The position numbers were made by a program, and so were the translations under genes. Shown here in pieces: positions 26,116 through 36,147 of a stretch of DNA of 64,000 nt. The notes under the pieces are model-generated. The model was not told the DNA's origin, searched no databases, and was given only the letters and a program-made list of their open reading frames with translations. Source of the stretch: Paracoccus litorisediminis (GTDB taxonomy: Bacteria > Pseudomonadota > Alphaproteobacteria > Rhodobacterales > Rhodobacteraceae). Where the stretch lies: contig NZ_WMIG01000014.1 of the NCBI RefSeq assembly GCF_009711205.1, forward strand, positions 39,173 to 103,172, in the 5' to 3' direction. Position 1 is the stretch's first letter. Every line of letters starts with the position of its first letter.

Positions 26116-26706
26116 TTGCCGCGAGGACGTCCGAGACAGTTCGACGAGGAGGAGGCGCTGAACACCGCGCTGCGCCTTTTTTGGCGTCATGGCTATGAGG
26201 GGACATCGATTTCCACGCTCGCCAAGGCGATGGGGATGACCATACCCAGCCTCTACAACGCCTTCGGAAACAAGGAGAGCTTGTTCATGAAGGCAGTCTG
26301 TCTTTACGATCTCTACGGCGATAAACTCTATGGCGAGGCATTTGCAAAGACATCTGCCCGCGAGGTGGCGCTTGCCATCCTGATGGGCGAGGTCGATCTC
26401 GTTTCGGGCGCGGAGACGCCGGAAGGTTGCCTTATGGTACAGGGCGCGCTTGCCACCGGACCGGATTCAGAGCTGGTGCGGCAGGAAATGGCGAAGCAAA
26501 GGCGTCAGGCAGAGGTCGATGTCGCCGCGCGCTTCGAAGAGTTCCAGAAAGCCGGCCAGTTGCCGCTGGGCTGGAAGGCATCGGCGCTGGCAGCCTATGT
26601 GATGACCGTGGCGACCGGAATGGCCGTCCAGGCCAAAAGCGGCGCGTCACGGCAAGAGCTTATCGAGGTCGCTGATATGGCGATGAAAATCTGGCCCAAG
26701 GAGTAA
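26116..26706 (+). CDS. TetR-family repressor of the DHA2 pump
   Basis: A 196-residue regulator with a TTG start. The N-terminal HTH reads EEALNTALRLFWRHGYEGTS then ISTLAKAMGMTIPSLYNAFG and NKESLF (residues 11-56), the classic TetR DNA-binding segment. The C-terminal ligand-binding domain contains EGCLMVQGALATG, similar to the AcrR/TetR_C_16-like group. It is divergent from the efflux gene and very likely represses it. Confidence 0.88.
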   Translation: MPRGRPRQFDEEEALNTALRLFWRHGYEGTSISTLAKAMGMTIPSLYNAFGNKESLFMKAVCLYDLYGDKLYGEAFAKTSAREVALAILMGEVDLVSGAETPEGCLMVQGALATGPDSELVRQEMAKQRRQAEVDVAARFEEFQKAGQLPLGWKASALAAYVMTVATGMAVQAKSGASRQELIEVADMAMKIWPKE

Positions 26707-26872
26707 GTATTGCGGCGGGCGGTTTGATCTTGAGACGATCGCATTTGCCGCAATCAATGACATACGGCAGCCCGCCCCTCTCACGAGCCTTTTAAGTCAG
26801 ATCGGCCCTAAAACTGCCGGTCAGGCACCGCGCGACGATAAACTTGATGCGATGGCGGGGCAAAGCCGCCAG

Positions 26873-27310
26873 TCAGGGTCGCCGCTTCTCCAGGCGAATG
26901 TCTCTGTCACCAACCTCCTGCGCGTTCCCCCATCCGAGATGGCGGTAAAAACCGGCGGCACGCGTCGCTTCACCCGTTTCAAGCCAGGCTACCGCATGGT
27001 GAGAGAAAAGTTTCGCTTCCGCCGCCTCGACCAGTCGTCGCCCCACACCCATTCTCTCATGGAAGGGCAGCACAAAAGCGGCGAACAAAGAGCCTTTGCC
27101 CGCATCGATCATCGAAAAACCAACGATATTATCGCCATCGGCAGCGACCCATGCACACTTGTCGCTTTCGATCATCGCATCAATGGACGCCGCTGTTATG
27201 CCCATCTCGGCCAGTTCGGCGTGCGACAACACGTTCTCGGTTACCGAAGTCCGAACATGGAAAATTCCCCCGACATCACGGGTTTCGGCTGGTCTGATCT
27301 CTATGCGCAT
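26873..27310 (-). CDS. GNAT-family N-acetyltransferase
   Basis: A 145-residue acetyl-CoA-dependent acyltransferase with the usual order: IRPAETRDVGGIF at the N-terminus, CAWVAADGDNIVGFSMID (strand 4 entry), motif A LPFHERMGVGRRLVEAAE with the pyrophosphate-binding R-x-x-G-x-G/A pattern, and ATRAAGFYRHLGW at the C-terminus. ATG 27310 follows AGAGGG, better than upstream starts in frame. The substrate is unknown. It is monocistronic, separated from the sugar operon by a terminator. Confidence 0.88.
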   Translation of the reverse strand: MRIEIRPAETRDVGGIFHVRTSVTENVLSHAELAEMGITAASIDAMIESDKCAWVAADGDNIVGFSMIDAGKGSLFAAFVLPFHERMGVGRRLVEAAEAKLFSHHAVAWLETGEATRAAGFYRHLGWGNAQEVGDRDIRLEKRRP

Positions 27311-27449
27311 CGTGCCCTCTGAAAGGTAGTGAGCGACTTCAACGGGCCTCAAAGCCGTTACAGATGACAAGCTTGGACGAAAAATGGCCTCACAAGCTGA
27401 GGTATCCGAAGGTTGGCGTGAGATTGACCGAACTATCCCCGAAAGTGAA

Positions 27450-27476
27450 GAAGCGCCCGTTAAATCGGGGCGCTTC
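27450..27476 (-). terminator. Terminator of the sugar ABC operon
   Basis: A perfect nine-base-pair GC-rich stem, GAAGCGCCC / GGGCGCTTC, with a nine-base loop lies 15 bases after the stop of the Gfo/Idh/MocA gene. On the minus strand it is followed by TTCACTTTC, a modest T-rich tail. Confidence 0.75.
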
Positions 27477-27490
27477 CACCGCTCGGGACG

Positions 27491-28771
27491 CTACAGGTTG
27501 ATCAACTGGCCGACCTCGACAGGCCGTCCGGTTTGAAACGAGCGGTTCGCCGCTATCCCGGTCAGGATGGACATCGCACCGTCACGATAGCCCGCCGCAT
27601 AGGCCCCGCCCGAATTCGACTGGCCGAAAATATCGGCCAGCATGCGGTTGTCACCGCCGCCATGCCCGCCCTCGGCCATGACGACGGGGACGACCCGAGG
27701 CGTTCCGTGCAGTGGGAAATGGTAAAGCTGGATGCCCTCGGCCGCGCCTTCCTGTTCTTTTGCGCCGCCTCCGTTGATGTATGAGGTCTCGCGCACCATC
27801 AGCTCGATCCGACCGCCCGAACCGTTGAAGCTGACATTGAACCCCTCCCACGGGGCATAGGCATTCAGCGAGTAGGTCAGGACCGAGCGGTTCTTGTAGC
27901 GCACCATGACTTGCATGGTGTCTTCGATACTGATGCCGTCCCCGAACACATTCTGGTCGCGCTGATAGCCGTCCTCATGCTCGGCGTCCCAGTAGAGCGC
28001 CTTTTGCACCGGGCTGGCTGTCAGATCGATGGCGAAAGGATCGTCCTTGGCGGCCTCAATCCCCGTGGTGCGGGTATAGGGGGTGAAATGCCCGCGCTCC
28101 TCGGCATTGGCGCGGCCATAGAAACGCAGGTCACCCATGCCGAAGACGGTTTCGGGCTGACTTTCCAGCCAGAAATTCACGAGGTCGAAATGATGGGTCG
28201 ATTTATGGACCATCAGCCCGCCGCTATTGCGCTTGTCGCGATGCCAGCGGCGGAAGTAATCGGCGCCGTGCTTGGTATCCAGCAGCCATTCGAAATGGAC
28301 CGAGAAGACTTCGCCGATCGCGCCCGATGAGATCAGCTCGCGCACCGCCGAGTTATGGGGCGCGTAGCGATAGTTGAACGTGACCCGGACCGAGCGGCCG
28401 GTGCGCTTCACCGCATCGACGATCTGCTGGCACTTGCTGGCATCGGTCGTCATCGGTTTTTCGGTGATCACGTCGCGCCCGGCTTCCAGCGCGGCAATGA
28501 TGTAGATGTGGTGCGTCCGGTCGATCGATGTGACGATGACGACCTCGGCGCCGGTTTCGTCCAGCATCTGGTGGAAATCTTCGGCCTTGTAGGCTGGCAG
28601 CGGGTCCAGGCCGAACTCATCCTGCAGGACACTGTTGGTGTAATCCATCCGGGTCTGGTTGGTGTCGCAAAGCGCGACCAGTTCGGCATTGTCGCGGTAG
28701 TCCTTGGCAATGGCTTCGTAAAACATCCGCGAACGGGAACCGGTACCGACAAGCGCGTATTTCTTGCGCAT
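27491..28771 (-). CDS. Gfo/Idh/MocA-family oxidoreductase
   Basis: A 426-residue NAD(P)-dependent sugar or inositol-type dehydrogenase. The Rossmann start is YALVGTGSRSRMFYEAI (5-21), the nucleotide ribose contact LVALCDTN (33-40), and the family motif EKPMTTDASKCQQIVDA near 105-121 with the catalytic-site Lys of EKP. C-terminal HKSTHHFDLVNFWL resembles the substrate His region. ATG 28771 follows CAGGAGAA. It is the last gene behind a CUT1 sugar importer, so it probably oxidises the imported sugar or glycoside; the sugar is unknown. Confidence 0.88.
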   Translation of the reverse strand: MRKKYALVGTGSRSRMFYEAIAKDYRDNAELVALCDTNQTRMDYTNSVLQDEFGLDPLPAYKAEDFHQMLDETGAEVVIVTSIDRTHHIYIIAALEAGRDVITEKPMTTDASKCQQIVDAVKRTGRSVRVTFNYRYAPHNSAVRELISSGAIGEVFSVHFEWLLDTKHGADYFRRWHRDKRNSGGLMVHKSTHHFDLVNFWLESQPETVFGMGDLRFYGRANAEERGHFTPYTRTTGIEAAKDDPFAIDLTASPVQKALYWDAEHEDGYQRDQNVFGDGISIEDTMQVMVRYKNRSVLTYSLNAYAPWEGFNVSFNGSGGRIELMVRETSYINGGGAKEQEGAAEGIQLYHFPLHGTPRVVPVVMAEGGHGGGDNRMLADIFGQSNSGGAYAAGYRDGAMSILTGIAANRSFQTGRPVEVGQLINL

Positions 28772-28874
28772 CTCATTCTCCTGCTGTCGTCTGCCCGTGG
28801 TGATTGCAACGGGATAAGTTGATCTGTCCGAAGCCTGTGGGCGTTCGGGTATTGGCTGGAATTTCGGAACTGCT

Positions 28875-29951
28875 TCAGCCGCGGATCGCGCGGCCTTCGG
28901 GGGTAAAGAAGTGGCACCGCGCGGGATCGATCCGCAGCGACACACGGTCGCCGTTGCGACAGGGCTGCTGTCCCGGAAGGACGACGGTCAGAGGTTCGGC
29001 GCCAAAGCGTGGGCGGACATGCAGGACGGTGCTGCCGCCCAGATGTTCGACCAGCTCCACCTGTGCATCGCCAAGGGATTGGCCCTCGCCATCACCGACA
29101 ACGATATGTTCGGGCCGGATGCCGAGGGTCAGGGCCGTGCCGGCGGTCGAATGCAGGGAACGACCTGCCTCAATCCGCTGGCCATCAAGATTGAACCCCG
29201 TCGCATCGGCCACGCTAACCGGCACGAAGTTCATCTTGGGCGAACCGATGAAGCCCGCGACGAACTGGTTCTCCGGTTCATTATACAGTTTCAGCGGAGA
29301 GCCCGCCTGCATCACCTGACCGCCGCGCAAGACGACGATCTGATCGGCCATGGTCATCGCCTCGACCTGATCATGGGTGACATAGATCATCGTATTGCCA
29401 AGCCGCTCGTGCAGCTTGGTGATCTCGACGCGCATCTGCACGCGCAGCTCGGCATCAAGGTTCGAGAGCGGCTCGTCGAAAAGAAAGATCTTGGGGTCGC
29501 GCACAATCGAACGTCCGATGGCGACGCGCTGGCGCTGTCCGCCCGACAGTGCCTTGGGCTTGCGGTGCAGATAGTCGGTGATCTGCAAAGTCGAGGCCGC
29601 GTCCCGCACGCGGCGGTCGATCTCGGGTCGCTTGTAGCCCGCCGTCTCAAGTCCAAAGGCGAGGTTCTTGTAGACGCTCATATGCGGGTAAAGCGCATAG
29701 GACTGGAACACCATCGCAATGCCACGCTTGGCGGCGGCGACATCGTTCATCCGTGCCCCGTCGATCATCAGATCGCCGTCCGTGATCGTTTCAAGTCCCG
29801 CGATCATCCGCAGCAGGGTGGACTTGCCGCAGCCCGAGGGACCCACAAAGACGGTGAATGCCCCCGGCTCGATCTTGAGGTCGATGCCACGGATCACGTC
29901 ATGTGCGCCGTATCGCTTTTCGACCTTGTTCAGTTGGATTGTGGTTGCCAT
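28875..29951 (-). CDS. Sugar ABC transporter ATPase (UgpC/MalK type)
   Basis: A 358-residue CUT1 ATPase. Walker A GPSGCGKST lies near 38-46, signature LSGGQRQRVAIGR near 135-147, Walker B FLFDEPLSNLDAEL near 156-169, and the switch HDQVEAMTMADQ near 193-204. A C-terminal TOBE/OB domain (residues about 240-358) contains LGIRPEHI. It follows the second permease gene by 17 bases and should drive import by the complex encoded in this operon. Confidence 0.94.
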   Translation of the reverse strand: MATTIQLNKVEKRYGAHDVIRGIDLKIEPGAFTVFVGPSGCGKSTLLRMIAGLETITDGDLMIDGARMNDVAAAKRGIAMVFQSYALYPHMSVYKNLAFGLETAGYKRPEIDRRVRDAASTLQITDYLHRKPKALSGGQRQRVAIGRSIVRDPKIFLFDEPLSNLDAELRVQMRVEITKLHERLGNTMIYVTHDQVEAMTMADQIVVLRGGQVMQAGSPLKLYNEPENQFVAGFIGSPKMNFVPVSVADATGFNLDGQRIEAGRSLHSTAGTALTLGIRPEHIVVGDGEGQSLGDAQVELVEHLGGSTVLHVRPRFGAEPLTVVLPGQQPCRNGDRVSLRIDPARCHFFTPEGRAIRG

Positions 29952-29968
29952 GCGTGTTTCCGGTTATC

Positions 29969-30844
29969 TCAGCGTTTCATGCCGGTGGTGGCGATGCCCT
30001 CGATGAGTAGCCGCTGGAAAAAGAGGAAGATCAGGAAGATCGGGACAAGTGACAGGATCGACATCGCAAACAGCTCGTTCCAGCTGGAGGTGCCGCTTGA
30101 GTCGATGAAAGACCGCAGGCCAAGCTGGACGGTATAGTTGCCCATCTCGCTGATATAGATCAGGGGGCCGAAGAAATCCTCCCATGTCCAGATGAAGGAA
30201 AAGATGGCGGCCGTGGCCAGGACCGGCAGCGACAGGGGCAGGATGATCTTGCGATAGATCCGCCACGGGCTGCATCCGTCCATGCGGGCGGCTTCGTCCA
30301 GTTCGCGGGGAATGCCGCGAAAGAACTGCACCATCAGGAAGATGAAGAAGGCATCGACCGCGAAATATTTGGGCAGGATCAGCGGCCACCAAGTGTTCAC
30401 CCAGCCCAGCTCGCGGAACAGCACATATTGCGGGATCAGCGTGACGTGATAGGGCAGCATCATCGTGCCCAGCATCAGCGCGAACCACAGCTTCCGGCCG
30501 GCGAATTGCAGCCGGGCAAAGGCATAGGCGACCAGCGACGCAGCCAGAACATTGCCCACCGTCGCCAGCACCGCGATGATCAGCGAGTTGACGAAAAAAC
30601 GCCCGAAATTGACCTGAAGCCCGAACCAGCCATCCCGATAGGCTTGCAACGTCACCTGCGACGGGATCAGGCCCGCCTCGCCCCCGAACAGTTCCGCGGC
30701 AGGCCGCAGCGAGCCCGACAACATCCACAGGATCGGATAGATCATCACGAAGCAGACCGCGATCAGCAGCGTGTGGCGCAGGACGCTGTTCAGACGGGGA
30801 TGGGCCGATGCGCGGCCCGGCATGTCATGGACCGCATCAGTCAT
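29969..30844 (-). CDS. Sugar ABC transporter permease (MalG type)
   Basis: A 291-residue inner-membrane permease with six membrane segments and the EAA loop RELDEAARMDGCSPWRIYRK near 195-214, which docks the ATPase. The first segment is HTLLIAVCFVMIYPILWMLS. It overlaps the upstream permease gene by eight bases. Confidence 0.93.
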   Translation of the reverse strand: MTDAVHDMPGRASAHPRLNSVLRHTLLIAVCFVMIYPILWMLSGSLRPAAELFGGEAGLIPSQVTLQAYRDGWFGLQVNFGRFFVNSLIIAVLATVGNVLAASLVAYAFARLQFAGRKLWFALMLGTMMLPYHVTLIPQYVLFRELGWVNTWWPLILPKYFAVDAFFIFLMVQFFRGIPRELDEAARMDGCSPWRIYRKIILPLSLPVLATAAIFSFIWTWEDFFGPLIYISEMGNYTVQLGLRSFIDSSGTSSWNELFAMSILSLVPIFLIFLFFQRLLIEGIATTGMKR

Positions 30845-31784
30845 CGTAATGCACCCAGTATTTCGTGGTCAGGAATGAAAACGCGGTAAAGATCGCGATG
30901 ATGATCACCAGCACCCAGGCCAGTGCCGAGGCATAGCCCATGCGGAAGTAGCTGAACGCCTCTTGATACAGGTAAAGCGTATAGAACAGCGTCGAGTTGA
31001 TCGGCCCGCCCGACCCGCCAGAGATGACGAAGGCCGGAGTGAAGGCCTTGAAGGCCTCGATGGTCTGGATCACGAAGTTGAAGAAGATGACCGGCGACAG
31101 CAGAGGCAGGGTGATCCGCAGGAATTGCCGCGTTGGCGAGGCCCCGTCGAGGCTTGCGGCCTCATACATGTCCGTCGGTATCTGACGCAGCCCGGCAAGG
31201 AAGATGATCATCGGTGAGCCGAACTGCCAGACCGACAGCACGACCAGCGTGTAAAGTGAATAGTTCGGGTTCGAGATCCAGCTTGGCCCCTCGATCCCGA
31301 CCATCGCCAACATGGCGTTGACCAACCCATCCGAGGCAAAAAGCTGCCGCCACAGGACCGCGATGGCGACCGACGTGCCCAGCAACGACGGCAGGTAAAA
31401 GATCGCCCGATAGACCGGCAAACCGCGCATCCCCCGGTTCAGAACCATTGCGATCGCAAGGGCGAAGGCAAGCTTCAGCGGGACCGACAACGCGACATAG
31501 AGCAGCGTCACCTTGATCGCGGCGGTGAACTTGGGGTCAGCCGTGGCCATGCGGACATAGTTCTGAGCCCCGACGAATTCAGGCGCGGTCAGCAGGTCGA
31601 AATTGGTGAATGAGAGGTAAAGCGAGATCAGCGCCGGACCCAGTGTCAGGCAGAAAAAACCGATCAGCCATGGCGCAAGGAACATATATCCCGCGCCATT
31701 CCGTTGGATGGCCCGTTTGAGCCATCCTTCCGGAACTGGACCTTTCTTGGTCTCGCTGTCGTTGATTGCGTCGCAGGCCGCCAT
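30837..31784 (-). CDS. Sugar ABC transporter permease (MalF type)
   Basis: A 315-residue permease; GYMFLAPWLIGFFCLTLGPA marks the first membrane segment near 32-51. The EAA loop is PTDMYEAASLDGASPTRQFL near 217-236. It begins three bases after the binding-protein gene. Together with the MalG-type partner it forms the translocation pore. Confidence 0.93.
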   Translation of the reverse strand: MAACDAINDSETKKGPVPEGWLKRAIQRNGAGYMFLAPWLIGFFCLTLGPALISLYLSFTNFDLLTAPEFVGAQNYVRMATADPKFTAAIKVTLLYVALSVPLKLAFALAIAMVLNRGMRGLPVYRAIFYLPSLLGTSVAIAVLWRQLFASDGLVNAMLAMVGIEGPSWISNPNYSLYTLVVLSVWQFGSPMIIFLAGLRQIPTDMYEAASLDGASPTRQFLRITLPLLSPVIFFNFVIQTIEAFKAFTPAFVISGGSGGPINSTLFYTLYLYQEAFSYFRMGYASALAWVLVIIIAIFTAFSFLTTKYWVHYDD

Positions 31785-31787
31785 GCC

Positions 31788-33080
31788 TCAGGCCCGCTTC
31801 AGGATTGCTGCGGCCTCATCGACAAGGCTGGCGCCGCCCTGCTCCGGCGAAACGGCCTCGAATCCGACTTCTTGGCTGATGCGGATCTGGACGGCGTTGA
31901 TCTCACCCGCGCCCTTGGGCGGCGAAGGCGGCAGCGCCCCGATATGCGGCGTCAGGCTGGAAATCAGTTCCACGACCTTGCGGCTGGTTTCGCTCAGATC
32001 GGGCATGATCGCCTCGCGGATTTCGGGCGAGGCAGGCACACCGCGATCCAGACCCAGAAGCCTGGCACCTTCGGGTGCGCGGACCAGGAAGTTGATCATC
32101 CGCGCGGCCAGCGCAGGGTCCTTGGACGTGGACGAGACCGAGAACATCTGCGAGGGCTTCAGATACTGTCCGGGCTTGCCACCCTCCTGCACGGGCGCGC
32201 CCACAACCGACAACTCGGCCTGGACCAGTTTCTGGAAGGATTCGAATTGGTTGGAATGCGCGAAATCGGTGACCGCGCTTCCGGTGACGATCGGCGAAGT
32301 TTCGGGCGAGTTCTTGTAGAGGGCCTGCGTATCTGCGGGCACGCAGCTTTTGGCTTTGCGCATCTCGGTCCAGTAAGCGAACCAGCGCCCGGCATCGGCG
32401 GCGTCATAGCCCAGCGTCCCGTCCGGGTTATAAAGCGCCTTGCCCTGAGTGCGCAGCCAGACTTCGAACAGTCCCTCCTGACAGCTGCCATCGGCGGTCG
32501 CATAGACGCGGCTGCGCTTGTTGGCAGATGTGAAGGCCGCGCATTGCTCGGCAAAGCCATCCCAGCTCAGCCCAAGGGTGGGGGCATTGACCCCGGCCTC
32601 GTCCCAAGCCTTGCCGTCGAACACGACCGAGAAGGCATTGACGCCGACATTGCCGCCGTAAAGCTTGCCGTCAACCGAGCAACTGTCCAGATTGACCTGT
32701 CCGAAATCGGCAATGGCCAGTTCCTTGCCAAGGAATTCGTCCAGCGGGCGGATCGCGCCGCGCCGGGCATATTCGAACATGTAGCGGTAATCCATCTGGA
32801 TGAAATCTGGCGCATTGCCACCGGCGACCTGCGTCGCCAGACGTGCCCAATAATCATCCCAGCCCATGAATTCGGATTCGACGGTCACGCCGGGATTTGC
32901 CTGCTTGAACAGGTCGATCGCGGCATTGGTCCGGCGGGCGCGCTCGTCTCCGCCCCACCAGATCATGCGAATATTTCCCGCCTGCTGGGCAAGCGCGGGG
33001 GCCGACCCCAGAAATGGCAGGCTGGCCATGGCCAACCCGGCGCCGAGAAGCCGGCGCCGACCGATATTGGTCGAGTTCAT
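31788..33080 (-). CDS. Extracellular sugar-binding protein of CUT1 ABC transporter
   Basis: A 430-residue periplasmic protein of the SBP_bac_1 group. The signal peptide has GRRRLLGAGLAMASLPFLG, which could be Tat or Sec, with cleavage after ALA. The mature part begins IRMIWWGGDERARRTNAAID and has VESEFMGWDDYWARLATQVA, both usual for CUT1 receptors of oligosaccharides. It is the first gene of the operon and is divergent from a LysR gene. Substrate unknown. Confidence 0.92.
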   Translation of the reverse strand: MNSTNIGRRRLLGAGLAMASLPFLGSAPALAQQAGNIRMIWWGGDERARRTNAAIDLFKQANPGVTVESEFMGWDDYWARLATQVAGGNAPDFIQMDYRYMFEYARRGAIRPLDEFLGKELAIADFGQVNLDSCSVDGKLYGGNVGVNAFSVVFDGKAWDEAGVNAPTLGLSWDGFAEQCAAFTSANKRSRVYATADGSCQEGLFEVWLRTQGKALYNPDGTLGYDAADAGRWFAYWTEMRKAKSCVPADTQALYKNSPETSPIVTGSAVTDFAHSNQFESFQKLVQAELSVVGAPVQEGGKPGQYLKPSQMFSVSSTSKDPALAARMINFLVRAPEGARLLGLDRGVPASPEIREAIMPDLSETSRKVVELISSLTPHIGALPPSPPKGAGEINAVQIRISQEVGFEAVSPEQGGASLVDEAAAILKRA

Positions 33081-33289
33081 GTGTATCCTCCCAAACTGGA
33101 TGGCACCACCGACATATGCGGTTGCCGATCCCTGTCTCCCGTCTGCCGGTGTCCCCCCACCAGGCTATGACGCGCTTTCCGGCATCATAGTGAAATCAGG
33201 TTACGGATTGAGAGACATACGAACAACTACAAAATATTGGACGTTCTATCGAATTTATTTATACCAAGATCATTCAACAGGGGGTGAGG

Positions 33290-34213
33290 ATGGACCGGGC
33301 TCTTGAGCAATTTGTGGCAGTCGCCGAGGCCGGCTCGTTGATGGCGGCGGCTGAAAAGCTGCGTCTGTCGCAGCCCGCGCTCAGCTACAATCTGAAGCGG
33401 CTGGAACAATCGCTGGGGGTCGAACTGTTTCACCGCTCATCGCGCGGCGTGCAACTGACGAACTATGGCGAGACGCTCTATAACAGCGCAGTGGTGATCG
33501 GGCGGCTGCACTCGAACGCCCTGATGACCATCGCGCGGCAAAAGGCCGAGCTGGAGGAGGGGATCAGCATCGGCACCGGCTATTCGACCTGGATTCTGAT
33601 CCTTCGCGACTACGTCATCGAGCATTTCAAGGCCCATCCGAACGCGCCGATCAACCTGAGCATCGGCAATATGATGCGCTGCATGGACCAGCTGCTGGCG
33701 GGCGATATTTCCCTGTTCATCGGACATCGGATCGATCAGCTGAAGGAAGGCATCGCGGTCGATTTCATCCCGATAGGCTATGCGACAGACGGCTATTTCG
33801 TCCGCCGGGGCCACCCGCTACTGGGTACGGCGCGCGGTCTGGATGAAGTGCGCACCTACCCCACAACCATGGCCTATCCTGTCGATGCCAGCCAGAAGCG
33901 GCTGGTGTCAGCCGGTGAGCTATATGACGCAAACCGCCTTGGGCATGCCTTCACCTCGAACTCACTGGAGGCCTGTCTTGAATTCGTTCACGCGACCGAT
34001 GCGGTGCTGATCCACAGCACGGTTCTGGCAGGATATTTCGCCGAACAAGGGTTGGAGCAGATCGAGATCCGCGTCGGCGAGGACACAAAGAAAGCGGTGA
34101 TGGGTATTCATGTCCTGCCCGAGCGACGCGCGCATCCCAAGGTGCAGGCTTGCATTCGCGCCATCCTTGAACGCGCCGAGCGCTTAAAGCTGTTCCCGCT
34201 TTATGACGGTTAA
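33290..34213 (+). CDS. LysR-family regulator of the sugar ABC operon
   Basis: An LTTR of about 307 residues. The HTH is LMAAAEKLRLSQPALSYNLK near 18-37, followed by LEQSLGVELFHRSSRGVQLT. I prefer ATG 33290, with GGGGTGAGG just before it, over the GTG at 33284. The effector domain contains EGISIGTGYSTWILILRDYV. It is divergent from the sugar-binding protein gene across an AT-rich 209-bp gap. LysR control of a CUT1 operon is less common than LacI or GntR control. Confidence 0.9.
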   Translation: MDRALEQFVAVAEAGSLMAAAEKLRLSQPALSYNLKRLEQSLGVELFHRSSRGVQLTNYGETLYNSAVVIGRLHSNALMTIARQKAELEEGISIGTGYSTWILILRDYVIEHFKAHPNAPINLSIGNMMRCMDQLLAGDISLFIGHRIDQLKEGIAVDFIPIGYATDGYFVRRGHPLLGTARGLDEVRTYPTTMAYPVDASQKRLVSAGELYDANRLGHAFTSNSLEACLEFVHATDAVLIHSTVLAGYFAEQGLEQIEIRVGEDTKKAVMGIHVLPERRAHPKVQACIRAILERAERLKLFPLYDG

Positions 34214-34374
34214 ACATCTTGCGCCGATCCGATCCGCAAACCTGGACCGCCTGCCGTCCAGCGTTTTCCCCGACCAAGAGATCGGCGCGAAGAACTCCAG
34301 TCGCAAACTGTCCAGCTTCTGCGCATCCACTCAATATCTGCAGCAAATCGCCGCGCGTAAGCTGCCGCGTTGAT

Positions 34375-36135
34375 CTAGCGATATTCCCCCTCGCGTAGCT
34401 TGTGGTCCGGACCGACAGTCTGCCAGCGAGCCGGTTCAATGTCAGTGCCCAGAGGATAGATCGGCGCGGTCGCAGCGGGCGGATGTGACAGGCGCTCAAA
34501 CCGCGCGGCGGGATGGGAAACGGGGACTGCTTCCAGCAAGCGTTGGGTATATGGATGCGCTGGACGCGACAGCACCGCCTCTGCCGGGCCCTGCTCGACG
34601 ATCATGCCGCGATGCATGACCAGAATGCGGTCTGCCACGCGTTCTACGACGGCCATGTCGTGCGAAATGAACAACAACGCCAGATCCTCATCGCGCTTGA
34701 GTTCGTCGAGCAGGCTCAGGATTTGCGCCTGAATCGCGACATCCAGCGCCGAGACCGGCTCATCCGCGATCAATACCTTGGGCCGCAGGATCAAGGCCCG
34801 CGCGATGCAGATGCGTTGGCGTTGCCCACCCGAAAACTGGTGCGGATAGCGACCAAGACTGTCTTCGGGCAACCCAACCCGTGCGACCAAAGCGCGGAGG
34901 TGATCCTCGTCAGCCGCGACGCCGCGGATGCGCAGCGGCTCGGACAGGATCTGGCGAACCGACATGCGCGGATCAAGCGCGGCATAAGGGTCCTGAAAGA
35001 TCATCTGGATGTCGTCGCGCGCCACCCGCAGCGCCTGCCCGCCAAGGGTCAGCAGATCGCGACCGGCCAGCAGCGCCCGCCCCTCATGCGTCGGGATCAG
35101 GCGCAGAAGCGACTTTGCCAGCGAGGACTTGCCACAACCGCTTTCGCCGATGATCGCCACGGTCTCGCGCGGGTGCAGGTCGAAGCTCACGTCCTCGACG
35201 GCATGAAGGTTCGCGACATGGCGGCGCAGGATGCGCGAGCGGACGGGGAAGCGCGTGCTGAGATGGCTGACCGACAGCACCGGGGACGCTGTGCATGGCT
35301 CGGCCTGCGTGGCTGAGATCGCTGCCTGGCGGAACTTGGGTGCCGCGTCCAGCAACTTGCGGGTGTAGTCATGTGCGGGGGCGTCAAAAACCCGCCGCAC
35401 CGGCCCTTCCTCGACGATACGCCCATGCAGCATGACGGCAACGCGATCGGCGATTTCAGCCACCACGCCCATGTCATGGGTGATGAACAGCACCCCCATG
35501 CGGGTCTGCCGCTGCAAGCTGCGGATCAGCGCGAGAATCTCGGCCTGCACCGTCACGTCAAGAGCGGTGGTCGGCTCGTCCGCGATCAGGATATCGGGCT
35601 CGCAGATCAACGCCATGGCGATCATGACGCGCTGGCGCATGCCACCAGAAAGTTCATGCGGATACTGGTCAAAGCGGCGCAACGGATCGGTCATCCGCAC
35701 CTTTTCCAGCATCGCGATAGCCCGCGCCTTGGCCGAGCCATCGTCAAAGGGCTGGTGCTGGCGGACCGCCTCGACCAGTTGCGCGCCAACGGTCAACACC
35801 GGGTTCAGCGATGTCATCGGGTCCTGAAAGATCATCGCGATCCTTGCACCCCTGATCTTGCGCATCTGACGTTCGTTCATCAGGGCCAGATCAAGCGGCT
35901 CTTGCCGGGCTGTGTCCAGAAGGATGCGCCCGCCGGTGATATGCCCCCCCTGCTGGTCGATCAGCCGCATCACGGACTTCACCGTCACCGATTTGCCCGA
36001 GCCGGATTCCCCGACAAGGGCGAGGATTTCACCCCGATCAAGCCGCAGCGAGAGGTCATGAACGACCCCTGCCCGGTCGACCCCAAAGGCGATGTCGAGG
36101 TTCTGGATCGACAGCAGGGGTTCATGCGTGGTCAT
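34375..36135 (-). CDS. Peptide ABC transporter, fused dual ATPase (DppDF/GsiA type)
   Basis: A 586-residue protein carrying two complete ABC domains. The first half has GESGSGKSV near 40-48, LSGGMRQRVMIAMAL near 155-169 and DEPTTALDVT; the second has GESGCGKSS near 320-328, FSGGQRQRICIARAL and DEPVSALDVA. Each half ends in an oligopeptide-type C-terminal extension (cysteines are few, so no OppD-like 4Fe-4S site is evident). It energises the DppBC-type permeases encoded upstream and is the last gene of the operon, after two RidA genes. Confidence 0.93.
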   Translation of the reverse strand: MTTHEPLLSIQNLDIAFGVDRAGVVHDLSLRLDRGEILALVGESGSGKSVTVKSVMRLIDQQGGHITGGRILLDTARQEPLDLALMNERQMRKIRGARIAMIFQDPMTSLNPVLTVGAQLVEAVRQHQPFDDGSAKARAIAMLEKVRMTDPLRRFDQYPHELSGGMRQRVMIAMALICEPDILIADEPTTALDVTVQAEILALIRSLQRQTRMGVLFITHDMGVVAEIADRVAVMLHGRIVEEGPVRRVFDAPAHDYTRKLLDAAPKFRQAAISATQAEPCTASPVLSVSHLSTRFPVRSRILRRHVANLHAVEDVSFDLHPRETVAIIGESGCGKSSLAKSLLRLIPTHEGRALLAGRDLLTLGGQALRVARDDIQMIFQDPYAALDPRMSVRQILSEPLRIRGVAADEDHLRALVARVGLPEDSLGRYPHQFSGGQRQRICIARALILRPKVLIADEPVSALDVAIQAQILSLLDELKRDEDLALLFISHDMAVVERVADRILVMHRGMIVEQGPAEAVLSRPAHPYTQRLLEAVPVSHPAARFERLSHPPAATAPIYPLGTDIEPARWQTVGPDHKLREGEYR

Positions 36136-36147
36136 GGCGCCTCTCTT

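Noticed and set aside
34242..34265. Weak hairpin after the sugar-locus LysR gene
   Set aside because: A six-base-pair stem (CTGGAC / GTCCAG) with an eight-base loop and a short T-run could terminate, but the stem is too short to claim.
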